The position numbers and the translations under genes are program-made. DNA of 64,000 nucleotides. Origin: Streptomyces stelliscabiei. GTDB taxonomy: Bacteria > Actinomycetota > Actinomycetes > Streptomycetales > Streptomycetaceae. The DNA lies in contig NZ_JADBGF010000001.1 of assembly GCF_014873495.1 (NCBI RefSeq), positions 9,982,001 through 10,046,000 on the forward strand, given 5' to 3'. Below, piece after piece: positions 17,106 through 26,199 of the stretch (its first letter is position 1; every line of letters starts with the position of its first letter). The notes beneath the pieces are model-generated. The model did no database searches and had not been told where the DNA came from. It saw only the letters and a program-made list of their open reading frames with translations.

Positions 17106-18071
17106 TCAGGACGTGGGTGACGGCGCATAGTGGTGGGCAAGGCTGGTGGCGAGGTCACGGAGGTGAGCCCTGGCTTCGGTGGGGCCGTGCACAGTGATGG
17201 TGCTCCCGAACGGCAGTAGTGCTCGGAGGTCCTCCAGTTGCAGGAAGCGGATCGTCACCTTGTGGCCGGTGGCGGATGCCTCATGGTCGTCGCGGACGAG
17301 TCGTTGTCCAAAGATTCGTCGCGCTCGCTCGATCTGGGTGTGGTCGACGGTGGCGCTGACCTCGATCGCATGGCTGTGTTCCCACTGATCAACGAGCGCT
17401 GCAGCGACGGTGGCCAGCGTCTGGTTCGCGCGAATCCGTCGTGGCTGGTCGACTTCCTTCCACGTCGTGATCCGTTCGAGTCGGTACATCCGTGGCACTT
17501 GGGCACGGTCGGCGACGAGATACCAGGTGCCGGCCTTGGCGAACAGCCCGTAGGGATCCACGACCAGGCCGCGTGGGCATGACTCGCGGGGGCTGTCGTA
17601 TTCGATCCGTAGTCGGCGACCTCGCCGCACCGAGCCGATCAGCGAAGCCGGAGTCGTGCCCGAAGCTCGTGTCTGGAGCCAGGGACGGCTGTCCGCGTGC
17701 ACGACGTCGGTGAGCGGCAGGAGTTCATGACCTCGACGTGCCTGTGTTGCGACGATCTTGGAGAGCGCCCGCCGGCTTTCGACCGATGCGTTGAGCTCCG
17801 CACGTTGCTTCTCGTCCAGCCCGGTGAGCGAGAGATGATCACGCTCGCCCGGCGTGAGCCGCGTGAGGTCGAGCCCGGACCCGGGCAGCATGGTCACGCC
17901 GCCGAGGCGGCCCCGTTGTGCGGTCACCGGCAGACCGGCGTCGCGGAGCCAGTTCAGGTCCCGGGTGATGGTTCGAAGGGACACCCCGAGGGCCGAGGCA
18001 AGTTCCTGTGTGGTCACGGCATCCCGCGATTCGAGGAGCAGCATCAGGGTGAAGAAGCGGTCTGGCGTCAC
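17106..18071 (-). CDS. WYL-domain transcriptional regulator (DeoR-type HTH)
   Basis: The 321-residue regulator starts MTPDRFFTLMLLLESRDAVT. A winged HTH of the HTH_11/DeoR type covers residues 1-60 (TTQELASALGVSLRTITRDL). A WYL sensor domain follows, with the core RIEYDSPRESCPRGLVVDPY and GTWYLVADR near residues 155-190. A WCX-type C-terminal domain completes it. WYL proteins sense small ligands or nucleic acids and usually repress the neighbouring gene. This one is divergent from the VOC-family gene 92 bp away, which is probably its target. ATG start; complete length for the family. Confidence 0.9.
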   Translation of the reverse strand: MTPDRFFTLMLLLESRDAVTTQELASALGVSLRTITRDLNWLRDAGLPVTAQRGRLGGVTMLPGSGLDLTRLTPGERDHLSLTGLDEKQRAELNASVESRRALSKIVATQARRGHELLPLTDVVHADSRPWLQTRASGTTPASLIGSVRRGRRLRIEYDSPRESCPRGLVVDPYGLFAKAGTWYLVADRAQVPRMYRLERITTWKEVDQPRRIRANQTLATVAAALVDQWEHSHAIEVSATVDHTQIERARRIFGQRLVRDDHEASATGHKVTIRFLQLEDLRALLPFGSTITVHGPTEARAHLRDLATSLAHHYAPSPTS

Positions 18072-18163
18072 ACCCCAAGTTTTTCAGGAATTGCGACACG
18101 ATGCGGCGCAGATTCCGATCAGGCTGGTGGATGTGTACCTACGACCCGTGAGAGGGAGCAACC

Positions 18164-18529
18164 ATGACCACATCCGTCGTGTCCATCGTCTACGTGAACG
18201 ACGCTCCCGCCGCAGCGCGTTTCTACGGCGACCTCCTCGACATGAGGCCGTCGTTCGAGACTTCGGGATACATCACCTTCGACCTCGGGCCGGGCGCTGA
18301 CCTCGCTCTGTGGGCTGGCCAGTTCGAGGATCTGTCACCGGACGTCCCGCGTACCAGTGAGGTGTGCGTGGCCGTCGACGGTGGGCCCGACGAGATCGAC
18401 GCGATCTTCAAGCAGTGGCAGTCCAAGGGCGTCACGATCCTGCACGAGCCTCATGATGAGGGGTTCGGGCTGACCTTCCTCGCAGCTGATCCCGACGGGA
18501 ACCGTATCCGCGTCGCACCGCAGGACTGA
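18164..18529 (+). CDS. VOC-superfamily (glyoxalase-like) protein
   Basis: The 121-residue protein is a single vicinal-oxygen-chelate domain, with paired beta-alpha-beta-beta-beta units: IVYVNDAPAAARFYGDLLDM opens the first, and GLTFLAADPDGNRIRVA closes the second. An intact metal-binding set is not certain, so it may be a glyoxalase-like enzyme, an isomerase or an antibiotic-binding protein. ATG start, with GAGGGAG 9 bp upstream. It is divergent from the WYL regulator and followed by a strong hairpin terminator. Function beyond the fold is unknown. Confidence 0.87.
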   Translation: MTTSVVSIVYVNDAPAAARFYGDLLDMRPSFETSGYITFDLGPGADLALWAGQFEDLSPDVPRTSEVCVAVDGGPDEIDAIFKQWQSKGVTILHEPHDEGFGLTFLAADPDGNRIRVAPQD

Positions 18530-18542
18530 AAGTCCACAACGT

Positions 18543-18574
18543 GGCAGGCGCACACGACGAGTGTCGCGCCTGCC
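18543..18574 (+). terminator. Hairpin terminator after the VOC gene
   Basis: GGCAGGCGC at 18543-18551 pairs perfectly with GCGCCTGCC at 18566-18574, with further ACAC/GTGT pairing inside the loop. It starts 14 bp after the stop. There is no U-tract, as is usual in Streptomyces. Confidence 0.7.
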
Positions 18575-18600
18575 GCCGTCCGACTTCGAGAGGACGTCGA

Positions 18601-19440
18601 GTGCCCCACGCGATGCGGCCCCTGGGCGTCGAGGGCCGTAGGCGGCTCGTGCAGCGGTGTCAGACACGCCCCATCGCCCACGTCGCCAATCCGAACGGGG
18701 CACCAGCATGGCTCATCGAGCAGAGCGATTCCTGGCGCCGCGAGCACGAGTGGTCCGGGCAACGGATCACCCACGAACCTGTGAGCATCGGTCTGTGATC
18801 GATCGGCGGACTGTCAGTCGAACACCTGACCGACCCGGCTGGGCCTCGGCCCACGCCGCTTCAACGACACAGGCGGCGAGAACAGCCGGAAGCCGGGGAA
18901 AGATCACCGCCCGCCGGCCCTGACGCATGGTGCACCGGGAGGTGAAGAAGGTCGGCGGGATCCTTGATGGCGGCGGGTGCCGGGCCACGCACAGCCGAAA
19001 CAGCGATCAGGCCGAGGTCGCCAGTCGGGCGAAGTCGGCGGGGCGAAGCGCGGCTACGTCTACCTGCACTCCGTCGTCGACGGGTTCTCCCGGCTCGCCT
19101 ACACAGAACCGCTGGGCGACGAGAAGGGCGCGACTGCTGCTGGCTTCCTTGCCCGGGGGGAAGGTCTGGCTGGCCGCCCACGGCAGAGAACACATCCACC
19201 AGGTCGTCACCGACCATGGCACTTGCTACCGCTCCGGCGACTTCGCCCGCATCGTCGGGCAAGGCGCCCGGCATCAGAGGACCAAGCCATCCACACCTCG
19301 ACACCACGGGAAGGCGGAGCGCTACCAGCGCATCATGGCCGAGGAAGCACTCCTCTACGCATGTGAGTTCACCAGCGAAGACGCCCGGTCAGCCGCGATC
19401 GCAGTGTGGAATCATGGCGCGGACCCGCCCCAGCGTAAGG
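18601..19440 (+). pseudogene. IS481-family transposase, heavily decayed
   Basis: Fragments of an IS481 integrase-like transposase occur in correct order but in several frames: GVEGRRRLVQRCQTRPIAHV (N-terminal HTH), SWRREHEWSGQRITHE, then GGENSRKPGKITARRP, MVHREVKKVGGILDGGG, GYVYLHSVVDGFSRLAYTEP with the first catalytic Asp, VVTDHGTCYRSGDFARIVG with the second, and HHGKAERYQRIMAEEALLYA with the Glu. At least four indels break it. It ends 13 bp before the RCC1-repeat gene. Confidence 0.85.
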
Positions 19441-19453
19441 ACGAGGAGTCAGC

Positions 19454-20308
19454 ATGCTCGCCAATTGGTCGGCGCTGGCGGCCGGAAGGCGTCATTCGGT
19501 GGGACGGCGCAGGGACGGAACCGTTCTCGCCGTGGGCCATACCGCAGCCGATGAATGTCGCGTCGAGCGCTGGGAGGATGTCGTCGCCGTGGCAGCCGGC
19601 AACGTCCATACGGCGACGAACACGGGCAAGTCCCATACGGTGGGACTCCGGTCGGACGGCACGGTGCTGGCGACGGGGTGGAACGGCGATGGGCAATGTG
19701 AGGTCACCGGATGGAGCGGAGTCGCGGCCGTGGCCGCCGGCTGGCGCCGCACCCTCGGGCTGCTCGGGAACGGCCGCGTGCTGGCCGTCGGCCGGAACTC
19801 AGAAGGGCAGTGCGACGTGCGGTCCTGGCGCGAGATGGTCGGCCTCTCGTGCGGCGACTGGCACTCGGTCGGAGTTCGGGCGGACGGTTCCGCACTGGCC
19901 GCGGGCAACGATCGACGACGTCAGTGTGCCGTCGAAGGGTGGCGTGACCTCGCCGCCATCGCGGCCGGGTATGCCCACACCGTCGGCCTCAGGGCCGACG
20001 GGCGCGCAGTGGCGACCGGAGACCGGACATCCGGAGCGTGCGAGGTCGATCGGTGGGAAGAGGTGGTGGCGCTCGACGCGGGCAGCCACCACACCGTCGG
20101 GGTGACTGAGTCCGGGCGAGCCGTCGCCGCGGGAGACAACAGCTACGGACAGTGCGAAGTCGGCGATTGGCGCGACATCATCGCCGTGGCAGCCGGTTCG
20201 ACGCACACCCTTGGCCTGCGGGCGGGTGGCACAGTCGTGTCCACAGGAAACAACGCCGACGGACAGTGCGCCGTCGACGCCTGGGCCGGAATCCGGCTTC
20301 CCTGGTAA
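19454..20308 (+). CDS. RCC1-repeat beta-propeller protein
   Basis: The 284-residue protein consists almost entirely of about six repeats of 38-40 residues with the consensus W-x-x-V-x-A-V-A-A-G-x-x-H-T-x-G-L-R-x-D-G-x-V-x-A-x-G-x-N-x-x-G-Q-C-x-V (for example VAAGSTHTLGLRAGGTVVST near residue 245). This is the RCC1 propeller signature. No signal peptide or membrane segment is visible, so it is probably cytoplasmic and binds a protein or another macromolecule. GAGGAG lies 9 bp upstream of the ATG. It sits directly behind the IS481 wreck, which may mark its arrival. Function is unknown. Confidence 0.87.
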   Translation: MLANWSALAAGRRHSVGRRRDGTVLAVGHTAADECRVERWEDVVAVAAGNVHTATNTGKSHTVGLRSDGTVLATGWNGDGQCEVTGWSGVAAVAAGWRRTLGLLGNGRVLAVGRNSEGQCDVRSWREMVGLSCGDWHSVGVRADGSALAAGNDRRRQCAVEGWRDLAAIAAGYAHTVGLRADGRAVATGDRTSGACEVDRWEEVVALDAGSHHTVGVTESGRAVAAGDNSYGQCEVGDWRDIIAVAAGSTHTLGLRAGGTVVSTGNNADGQCAVDAWAGIRLPW

Positions 20309-20317
20309 TCCGGCCGG

Positions 20318-20610
20318 ACTTTATATGTGTCCTGGAGATGTGGACGTCGGTCAGCGCGAACACCTCGTCCTCGTCGCTGTCCCAGCCGGTCGCCGGGTCG
20401 TCGGGGCGGTGCACCCGCGACGCGCGGTAGGAGCAGCCGTCCTGGTCGGCTTCCGCCCAGGTGAAGGGCGCGGCCTCGCCGGATTCCCGGGACGCGGACG
20501 AGTCGGGGTCCGGGGTGCGCACGGCCGAGAAAGGCGCCCAGACCTCGCCCGGTACCTCGGGCGAGGCCCAGACCCCCCGGCCGGACTCGTCGTCCCACGA
20601 CCGGCCACGC
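20318..20610 (-). other. Unrecognised protein-like stretch
   Basis: A minus-strand frame here reads like real, acidic protein: GEVWAPFSAVRTPDPDSSAS, then PDDPATGWDSDEDEVFALTD and VHISRTHIKSG. No family is recognised. Its upstream end runs into the opposite-strand remnant at 20625, so it is probably a gene fragment. Confidence 0.25.
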
Positions 20611-20624
20611 CCGCGGCGCCCGAC

Positions 20625-21007
20625 GCCGAACCGCCCGTCACGTCGGTAGGCGACATCGTGGTGGACTCCGTCCACCAGCGGGCCGTCGTCAGCAACCCGC
20701 GCGGCGGCCAGATCGTCGTCACCGACTACGACGGCAGGACCATCAGAACCGTGCCTTCGCTACCCGGCGCGAACGGTCTGGAACTGTCGGCCGACTCGGG
20801 CACGCTGTTCGCGGCGGTGCCGGGCGCCGACGCGGCTCAGAGTTCTTCCCGCTCGGTACGACCGGCGTCTCCGAGGTCACGCTCACGGGCACCCCGACCA
20901 CGAAGGTCCGCTTCCGGTTCCGCTCGGAGTACCACGACACCGCCTCCGGCGACAACGTCAACACCACGACGTACGGCGCCTGGAAGTACTTCATCTTCAC
21001 CAGTTAG
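20625..21007 (+). pseudogene. YncE-like secreted beta-propeller protein, internally deleted
   Basis: The first part reads SVGDIVVDSVHQRAVVSNPR, VVTDYDGRTIRTVPSLPG and LELSADSGTLFAAVPGADA, the blade pattern of YncE-like propellers that open large Streptomyces exoproteins. After about residue 65 a different frame supplies only the C-terminal end: FFPLGTTGVSEVTLTG, VRFRFRSEYHDTASGDNVNT and TYGAWKYFIFTS-stop. Several hundred residues are therefore missing. A second remnant of the same C-terminus lies at 42955-43118. Confidence 0.6.
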
Positions 21008-21017
21008 CGCTGGCGCA

Positions 21018-21325
21018 TCAGACGACGTCTGCCCAGTGCGGGATCTCCCCGAGGCGTTCGTCGGCAGGGTGCATGTTCCGCCAGATGATGTAGTGGCGGA
21101 TCAGGCTGCCCTGCGGTTGAGTCGGGAGCTGTTGGTCTGATTGCGGACGATCTCCGCGTGGTTCGCCGGCGCCCGGGTCGCGACCCGACGGCAGAGCTTC
21201 GTCGTCAGGTGCGGTGAGTAGTCGTCACGGACGATCGCCATACCCACGTTCGCCGGGTACAGCGAGCGCAGGTAGCGGCAGCACTCCTGGAACTTCGCCC
21301 TGTTTTCCGTCCGGGCGTGTCTAGT
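21018..21325 (-). pseudogene. IS630-family transposase C-terminal remnant
   Basis: The minus strand reads FQECCRYLRSLYPANVGMAI, then VRDDYSPHLTTKLCRRVAT with the D-N/D-x-S-P-H motif of IS630/Tc1-type DDE domains. NQTNSSRLNR and, after a frame change, SLIRHYIIWRNMHPADERLG and WADVV-stop follow. The N-terminal two thirds are missing. It ends back to back with the YncE-like remnant. Confidence 0.8.
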
Positions 21326-21423
21326 GCTGTGACCGCACGGGTTCGCCGTGGCGGCGGCGTCGGTGCTTGGACCGGCTGGAAGAATCTGTGCGGTCGCGGA
21401 GCAGAGCAAACTAGGCTCCCGAC

Positions 21424-22056
21424 ATGTCTGGTCCGACGTTGGTGATCGATCTGGCGGAGCCGCTCTCCCCATCTGCGCTGCAAGAGTTCCGCGCTTTGAT
21501 GGTGGGGCTCTCCTCCCACTTCGCCGAGAAGCGGCCCGGGTTCTTCGACGTGAACGTGCCTGCGGAGCGGCTGGGCGTCCAGGACAGACGAGAGGAGGAC
21601 TGGCGAAAGCCGTTCCCGCTTCCGCTCCTCGGCAACACCCCCGCGGACGAGGAGCTCACCGCCCTGGTGGGATTCAATCCGCAGCGTGAGGACTGGCGTC
21701 GGCCCTTCCTGGTCTACTTGATGGGACCTGGTATCGGCGATGAGAGCATCTTCCAGGCTGAGCACGCGGACGAGCCCGAGGTGGAGGCCGTCCTGGGCTT
21801 CAGACCGACCCATGCCGTCAATGTCAGCGCCTGCTGCAATCGCGAGATCGATCACGTGACCACGGCCCTGCTGACTGCCGCTGTCATGGACGTCATCGGG
21901 GGCGTGGCCAAGGCCGAGCTGCTGGACGGACAGGTGTCGGTCGTCGCCGGCCTTCCGGGGGTGTTGGGGATCACGGACGACGACTGGACCGTGCTGGGAA
22001 CGGCGGAGTTCCTGCGGGCCTGGGTTGGGCAACCCGCCTTCCGGCTGGTCAAGTAG
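21424..22056 (+). CDS. Hypothetical protein, DUF6368-like
   Basis: The 210-residue protein starts MSGPTLVIDLAEPLSPSALQ. It has two similar segments with R-x-E-D-W-R-K/R-P-F (near residues 58 and 94), and a final CCNREIDHVTTALLTAAVMD / VLGITDDDWTVLGTAEFLR part. This layout matches a Streptomyces family I associate with DUF6368, from memory. It is soluble, with no signal peptide or membrane segment. A similar arrangement is seen in immunity-like proteins of unknown target, but no toxin partner is visible here. The gene looks intact and lies between the IS630 remnant and another fragment. Confidence 0.6.
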   Translation: MSGPTLVIDLAEPLSPSALQEFRALMVGLSSHFAEKRPGFFDVNVPAERLGVQDRREEDWRKPFPLPLLGNTPADEELTALVGFNPQREDWRRPFLVYLMGPGIGDESIFQAEHADEPEVEAVLGFRPTHAVNVSACCNREIDHVTTALLTAAVMDVIGGVAKAELLDGQVSVVAGLPGVLGITDDDWTVLGTAEFLRAWVGQPAFRLVK

Positions 22057-22400
22057 CCCATACAGATCCGCGATAGAGGTGATGCTGTGACCTGGAACGT
22101 TTGCCGTGTTCCGAAGTTCCGGGCGTCTGCCACGCCCAGCGCCGCGTCTGCCAGAGTGCCAGTGACGACGGCCGCCCGCGGCGGGTAGATGCGGAAGAGA
22201 CGGCCGATCCGGAACGTCCGCACGCACGTCCCGGAGGAGTCGAAGCGCGTCACGGGCATCGACAAGCGGCCGCCGTACTTGCTGTACAGCGCGATGTCGC
22301 CGGTCTTGACGTATCCCGGCGTCCAGCGACGCGGGGATGATGTAGCCGCTGACCAGGAAGCTCGGCCCGATGTTGGGGGCCCGAGTCGGCCCCACCCTCG
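22057..22400 (-). other. Unrecognised gene remnant
   Basis: The minus strand reads PNIGPSFLVSGYIIPASLDA, then after a one-base frame change near 22320 YVKTGDIALYSKYGGRLSMP, SGTCVRTFRIGRLFRIYPPR and VTGTLADAALGVADARN. Residue content is protein-like, but no family is recognised and no intact frame exists. Confidence 0.3.
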
Positions 22401-22657
22401 ACGTGGGGCTGGGCCGCTCGGTGTGGGTCTCCGTGAGGGGGCGATGTCGGGTGGCCGCGAAGGAAGAGCTGTTCCTGCTGATCCGTCGGGACTCGTGGCG
22501 GAAGGGGTACGTCTCTTTTCAGCCATGCTCGTACAACGTCCCTGCACGGAAAGGTACTTCCGTGGAGGAGCATGCACCTGACATCTTGCATCCACCACTC
22601 GTTTCGTACGGCCCGGCCGGTGCCCTCAACACGGCCGGCCCGTCTCCGGAGGACGCA

Positions 22658-24457
22658 TTGATACCCCACATATCCAGCCGGTCCAGACGCACGCTGGTGC
22701 TGGCGGCCACCCTCGGCGCCGCCCTCACGTTCGGCGCCCCGGGCGCCCTCGCGGGCACCCTCCCCGTCGTCCCCTCCACCGCGCCGGCCGCCAAGGCCCC
22801 CGCGCCGGCCGCGAAACCGGCTTCCCAGAGTGCGAGCTGGGTGGCCGGCACGCGTGCCTACCTCGTGATCACCGCCCCCGGTGACAACTCGGCGGTCCGC
22901 TCCGCGATCGCGGCCAACGGCGGCACCGTCTTCTCGGACTTCGACGCCATCGGCGTGATCGTCGCGCACTCGGCGTCCAGCGGATTCGCCGCCACCATGC
23001 GCGGCGTCGCCGGCGTGCAGCAGGTCGGTGCCACGCGTACCTCGGACGTCCCGGCCGACGCCTACAACCCGGCGCTCCCGGCCAATCCGGCCCAGGCCTC
23101 GACCCCGGCCGGGGAACCGGTCCGGGCCGACATGAGCCAGATCAAGGCCGACCAGGCCTGGGCCGTGAACCCGGGCTCCGCCTCGGTCAAGGTCGGCATC
23201 CTCGACACCGGTGTGGACGACCAGCACCAGGACCTGGCACCCAACTTCGACGCGGCCGACTCGGTCTCCTGCGCCTACGGCAAGCCCGACACCCGTACCG
23301 GCGCCTGGCGGGACGTCGACACGCACGGCACCCACGTAGCGGGCACCGTCGCCGCGGCCAAGAACGGCAAGGGCGTCGTCGGCGTGGCACCCGGAGTGAA
23401 GATCGCCGCGGTCCGGGTCGCCGAGCCGGGCAACTCCTTCTTCTTCGCCGAGAACACCATCTGCGGCTTCGTCTGGGCCGGTGACCACGGGTTCAAGGTC
23501 ACCAACAACAGCTATTACACGGACCCGTGGCAGTTCAACTGCCCGGACAACATCGACCAGGCCGCCATCATCGAGGGCGTCAAGCGTGCCCAGGAGTACG
23601 CCGAGGCCAAGGGCTCCCTCCAGATCGCCGCCGCGGGCAACGAGAACTACGACCTCGCCCACAAGACGACCGACTCCGCGAGCCCGAACGACTCGACGCC
23701 GGTCACCCGCACCATCACCAACGCCTGCCTCGACATCCCGACCGAGCTGCCGGGCGTGGTCACGGTCGCGGCCAACGGCACGGGCGTCACCAAGGCCTCG
23801 TTCTCCAACTACGGGCAGGGCGTCATCGACGTCGCGGCGCCGGGCAGCAGCGTGTACTCCACCGTCCCCGGCGGCGGTTACGGCAGCAAGAGCGGCACCT
23901 CGATGGCCACCCCGCACGTGGTCGGCGTGGCGGCGCTCATCGCCAGCGCCGACCCGGGCATCACCCCGGCGCAGATCCGCGCCAAGCTGGCCACCCAGGC
24001 CAACGACATCGCCTGCCCCTCGGACAGCCGCTGCACGGGCACGACGGCCAACAACGCGTTCTTCGGCGAGGGACAGGTCGACGCCCTCAAGGCCGTCGGG
24101 GCCACCCCGCCTCCCGGCACGTACTTCGAGAACCTCGCGGACTTCGCCATCAACGACAACGCGACCGTGGAGAGCCCGATCGCCGTCACCGGCGTGACCG
24201 GCAACGCCCCGGCCACCCTCAAGGTGGGTGTGGACATCAAGCACACCTACATCGGTGACCTGAAGGTCGACCTGGTGGCGCCGGACGGCACCGTCTACGC
24301 GCTGCACAACCGCGCCGGCGGCAGCACCGACAACATCGCCCAGACCTACACCGTGAACGCCTCCTCGGAGGTCGCGAACGGCACCTGGAAACTGCGCGTC
24401 AACGACAACGCCGCCTCCGACACAGGCAAGATCGATGCCTGGAACCTGACCTTCTAG
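22658..24457 (+). CDS. Secreted subtilisin-family (S8) protease with P domain
   Basis: The 599-residue preproprotein starts at a TTG with GGAGG 5 bp upstream. A signal peptide covers residues 1-32 (RSRRTLVLAATLGAALTFG). A propeptide follows (about 60-130), then the catalytic domain with D183 (VGILDTGVDD), H223 (DTHGTHVAGT), Asn in the NNSYY region and S415 (GTSMATPH). Residues 490-599 form a proprotein-convertase P domain (DLKVDLVAPDGTVYAL, WKLRVNDNAASDTG). It is likely an exported, self-processed endopeptidase. An ATG-like start farther upstream (near 22560) would disrupt the signal peptide. It is transcribed alone. Confidence 0.93.
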   Translation: MIPHISSRSRRTLVLAATLGAALTFGAPGALAGTLPVVPSTAPAAKAPAPAAKPASQSASWVAGTRAYLVITAPGDNSAVRSAIAANGGTVFSDFDAIGVIVAHSASSGFAATMRGVAGVQQVGATRTSDVPADAYNPALPANPAQASTPAGEPVRADMSQIKADQAWAVNPGSASVKVGILDTGVDDQHQDLAPNFDAADSVSCAYGKPDTRTGAWRDVDTHGTHVAGTVAAAKNGKGVVGVAPGVKIAAVRVAEPGNSFFFAENTICGFVWAGDHGFKVTNNSYYTDPWQFNCPDNIDQAAIIEGVKRAQEYAEAKGSLQIAAAGNENYDLAHKTTDSASPNDSTPVTRTITNACLDIPTELPGVVTVAANGTGVTKASFSNYGQGVIDVAAPGSSVYSTVPGGGYGSKSGTSMATPHVVGVAALIASADPGITPAQIRAKLATQANDIACPSDSRCTGTTANNAFFGEGQVDALKAVGATPPPGTYFENLADFAINDNATVESPIAVTGVTGNAPATLKVGVDIKHTYIGDLKVDLVAPDGTVYALHNRAGGSTDNIAQTYTVNASSEVANGTWKLRVNDNAASDTGKIDAWNLTF

Positions 24458-25348
24458 CGCAGGGCCCGGCAACGCCCGCGTGCAGGACGCACTGCGCCGA
24501 CGACAGCTGCCCGCCCGCGGCCGCGGACAAGGCGGGGCTGGGATCTGTTCGGCCAGGGCTGCGAACGGCTGGGCGGCAGAGGACATAGGGGCCTCGGCGG
24601 CGGTGTACACCGCGGTCGGGGCCCCTATGCCGAAGGGGTCCAGGAAGGCCGTGGATGGCCTGGGGCCGGTGTCCGGCTCACCCTGCGTCTCCGGGAGGGG
24701 CTGCGAGGCCGTGTCCACGCTGACCGTACGGGCGGCAGGGCCGAGGCTGAGCACGCCGCGGCCCCGAGGAGTGCCGGCCGGTTCGAGCGGAGGACCGCCG
24801 TCCAGGCCCGGACCGCGGAGGCGGCCTGGCCGGGGGAGGCCTACGTCTCGCGCACCGACTCCTGCAGGGCGGCCATCAGTCCAGTCCCGGACCCGGCTCC
24901 GTCGGCTCTCACGGTCGCAACGGCCGCCTCCGGCCAGATCGGAGAGCCTCGTGGCGTCCACGCCGTTGCCCCCCGACCAGGTCGCCGACAGGGTTGGGCC
25001 GCTGCCGGTCGACGCGCTGCACGGGAACCGGCCCCTGCCAAGCGGCGGCGCCGCACGACTACGGTATCCACCACAGGGGCCTGCCGAAGGGCCCGAGGTG
25101 AGCTGTTGGCCTCCGCCCCGGGCCGCTCCGGGGAGCGAATCTTCATGGCGTCCTGGAGCTGTTCAAGGCGTATCTCAAGCCCCCGGCGGCTGGCGGAGGA
25201 CGCCACCCGCCGGAACCCGGTCCCTCTTCACCACCCCGGCTGTCCACTACGGGCCACGCGACAGCGAACCCGGTCACCGCGACGAGCGGAAGGCCCCGCT
25301 GGATACGGGCGCTCCCCACGCCGGCGACACGCAACTAGGGTACGGCGT
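24458..25348. other. Gap of about 890 bp without a recognised gene
   Basis: Long frames on both strands reflect the high GC content; none shows a known domain. A minus-strand piece near 25120-25206 (GLEIRLEQLQDAMKIRSPER) looks helical but is not identifiable. The stretch includes the long palindrome at 24584-24629 and, at its right end, the methyltransferase promoter. Confidence 0.45.
24584..24629. repeat. 46-bp nested palindrome
   Basis: CATAGGGGCC (24584-24593) is the exact inverse of GGCCCCTATG (24620-24629). Inside it lies the perfect 14-bp palindrome GCGGTGTACACCGC (24600-24613). It is 127 bp downstream of the protease stop. It may be an operator, a strong RNA hairpin or a recombination site. 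Confidence 0.7.
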
Positions 25349-26149
25349 ATGAGCCAGACTCCCGTCGACCCCGTCGCGCACAACCGCCTCGCCTGGGACC
25401 GCGAGGTGGAGGAGGGCAACGAGTGGTCACGCCCGGTCGGCCCCGAGGTGATCGCGAAGGCGCGGGCCGGCCAGTGGTCCATCGTCCTGATCGGGTACGA
25501 GCCGGTCGACCCGACCTGGTTCCCGCCGGAGATCGCCGGTCGCGACGTGCTCTGCCTCGCCTCCGGCGGCGGGCAGCAGGGTCCGGTGCTGGCCGCGGCG
25601 GGCGCGCGGGTGACCGTCTTCGACAACTCGCCCCGCCAGCTGGCGCAGGACGAGATGGTCGCGGCGCGGGAGGGGCTCGACCTACGCACCGTGCTCGGCG
25701 ACGCGCGCGACCTGAGCCCGTTCCCGGACGCCTCGTTCGACCTTGTGGTCCACCCGGTCTCCAACCTGTTCATCCCGGATCTGGCGCCGGTCTGGCGCGA
25801 GGGCCACCGCGTGCTGCGCCCCGGCGGGACGCTGCTGTCCGGCTTCCTCAACCCGGACGTCTACCTCTTCGACGCCGAGTCCTTGGAGACACGCGGCGAG
25901 CTGGTGGTGCGCCACCGCCTGCCCTACAGCGACCTCACCCACCTGGAGCCCGCCGAGCGGGAACGGCTGTGGGGCCTCGACGCGCCGGTGGAGTACAGCC
26001 ACACGCTCACCGAGCAGCTCGGCGGGCAGATCGCGGCGGGCTTCGCCATCACCGGCTTCGTCGAGGCGCCGCACCACTCGGAGGCCACCGCCGGCTGGCT
26101 CTCCGGCTACTTCGCCACGAAAGCGGTCAAGGCCGGCGCCGGTCATTGA
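25349..26149 (+). CDS. Class I SAM-dependent methyltransferase
   Basis: The 266-residue enzyme has the Rossmann methyltransferase core: motif I VLCLASGGGQQGPVLAAAGA near residue 67, the acidic end of strand 2 in VTVFDNSPRQL, motif II in LVVHPVSNLFIPDLAPVW, and motif III in VLRPGGTLLSGF near residue 155. The C-terminal YSHTLTEQLGGQIAAGFAIT block is shared by small-molecule methyltransferases widespread in Actinobacteria. The substrate is unknown. The ATG at 25349 is the family start. It stands alone, with the IS5-like element beginning just downstream. Confidence 0.88.
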   Translation: MSQTPVDPVAHNRLAWDREVEEGNEWSRPVGPEVIAKARAGQWSIVLIGYEPVDPTWFPPEIAGRDVLCLASGGGQQGPVLAAAGARVTVFDNSPRQLAQDEMVAAREGLDLRTVLGDARDLSPFPDASFDLVVHPVSNLFIPDLAPVWREGHRVLRPGGTLLSGFLNPDVYLFDAESLETRGELVVRHRLPYSDLTHLEPAERERLWGLDAPVEYSHTLTEQLGGQIAAGFAITGFVEAPHHSEATAGWLSGYFATKAVKAGAGH

Positions 26150-26199
26150 CCCTCCACCGGCCGGGCCAGGTCAGCAGTGAGGCCGGCGGGCGGCTGGGT

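Noticed and set aside
19454..20308. Toxin-immunity or defence role for the RCC1-repeat protein
   Set aside because: No partner nuclease, helicase or toxin domain is nearby, so nothing in the sequence supports it.
22250..24961. A 903-codon minus-strand open frame
   Set aside because: It lies exactly opposite the protease gene and is rich in Arg, Gly and Val without any domain. In high-GC DNA the strand opposite a real gene often stays open.
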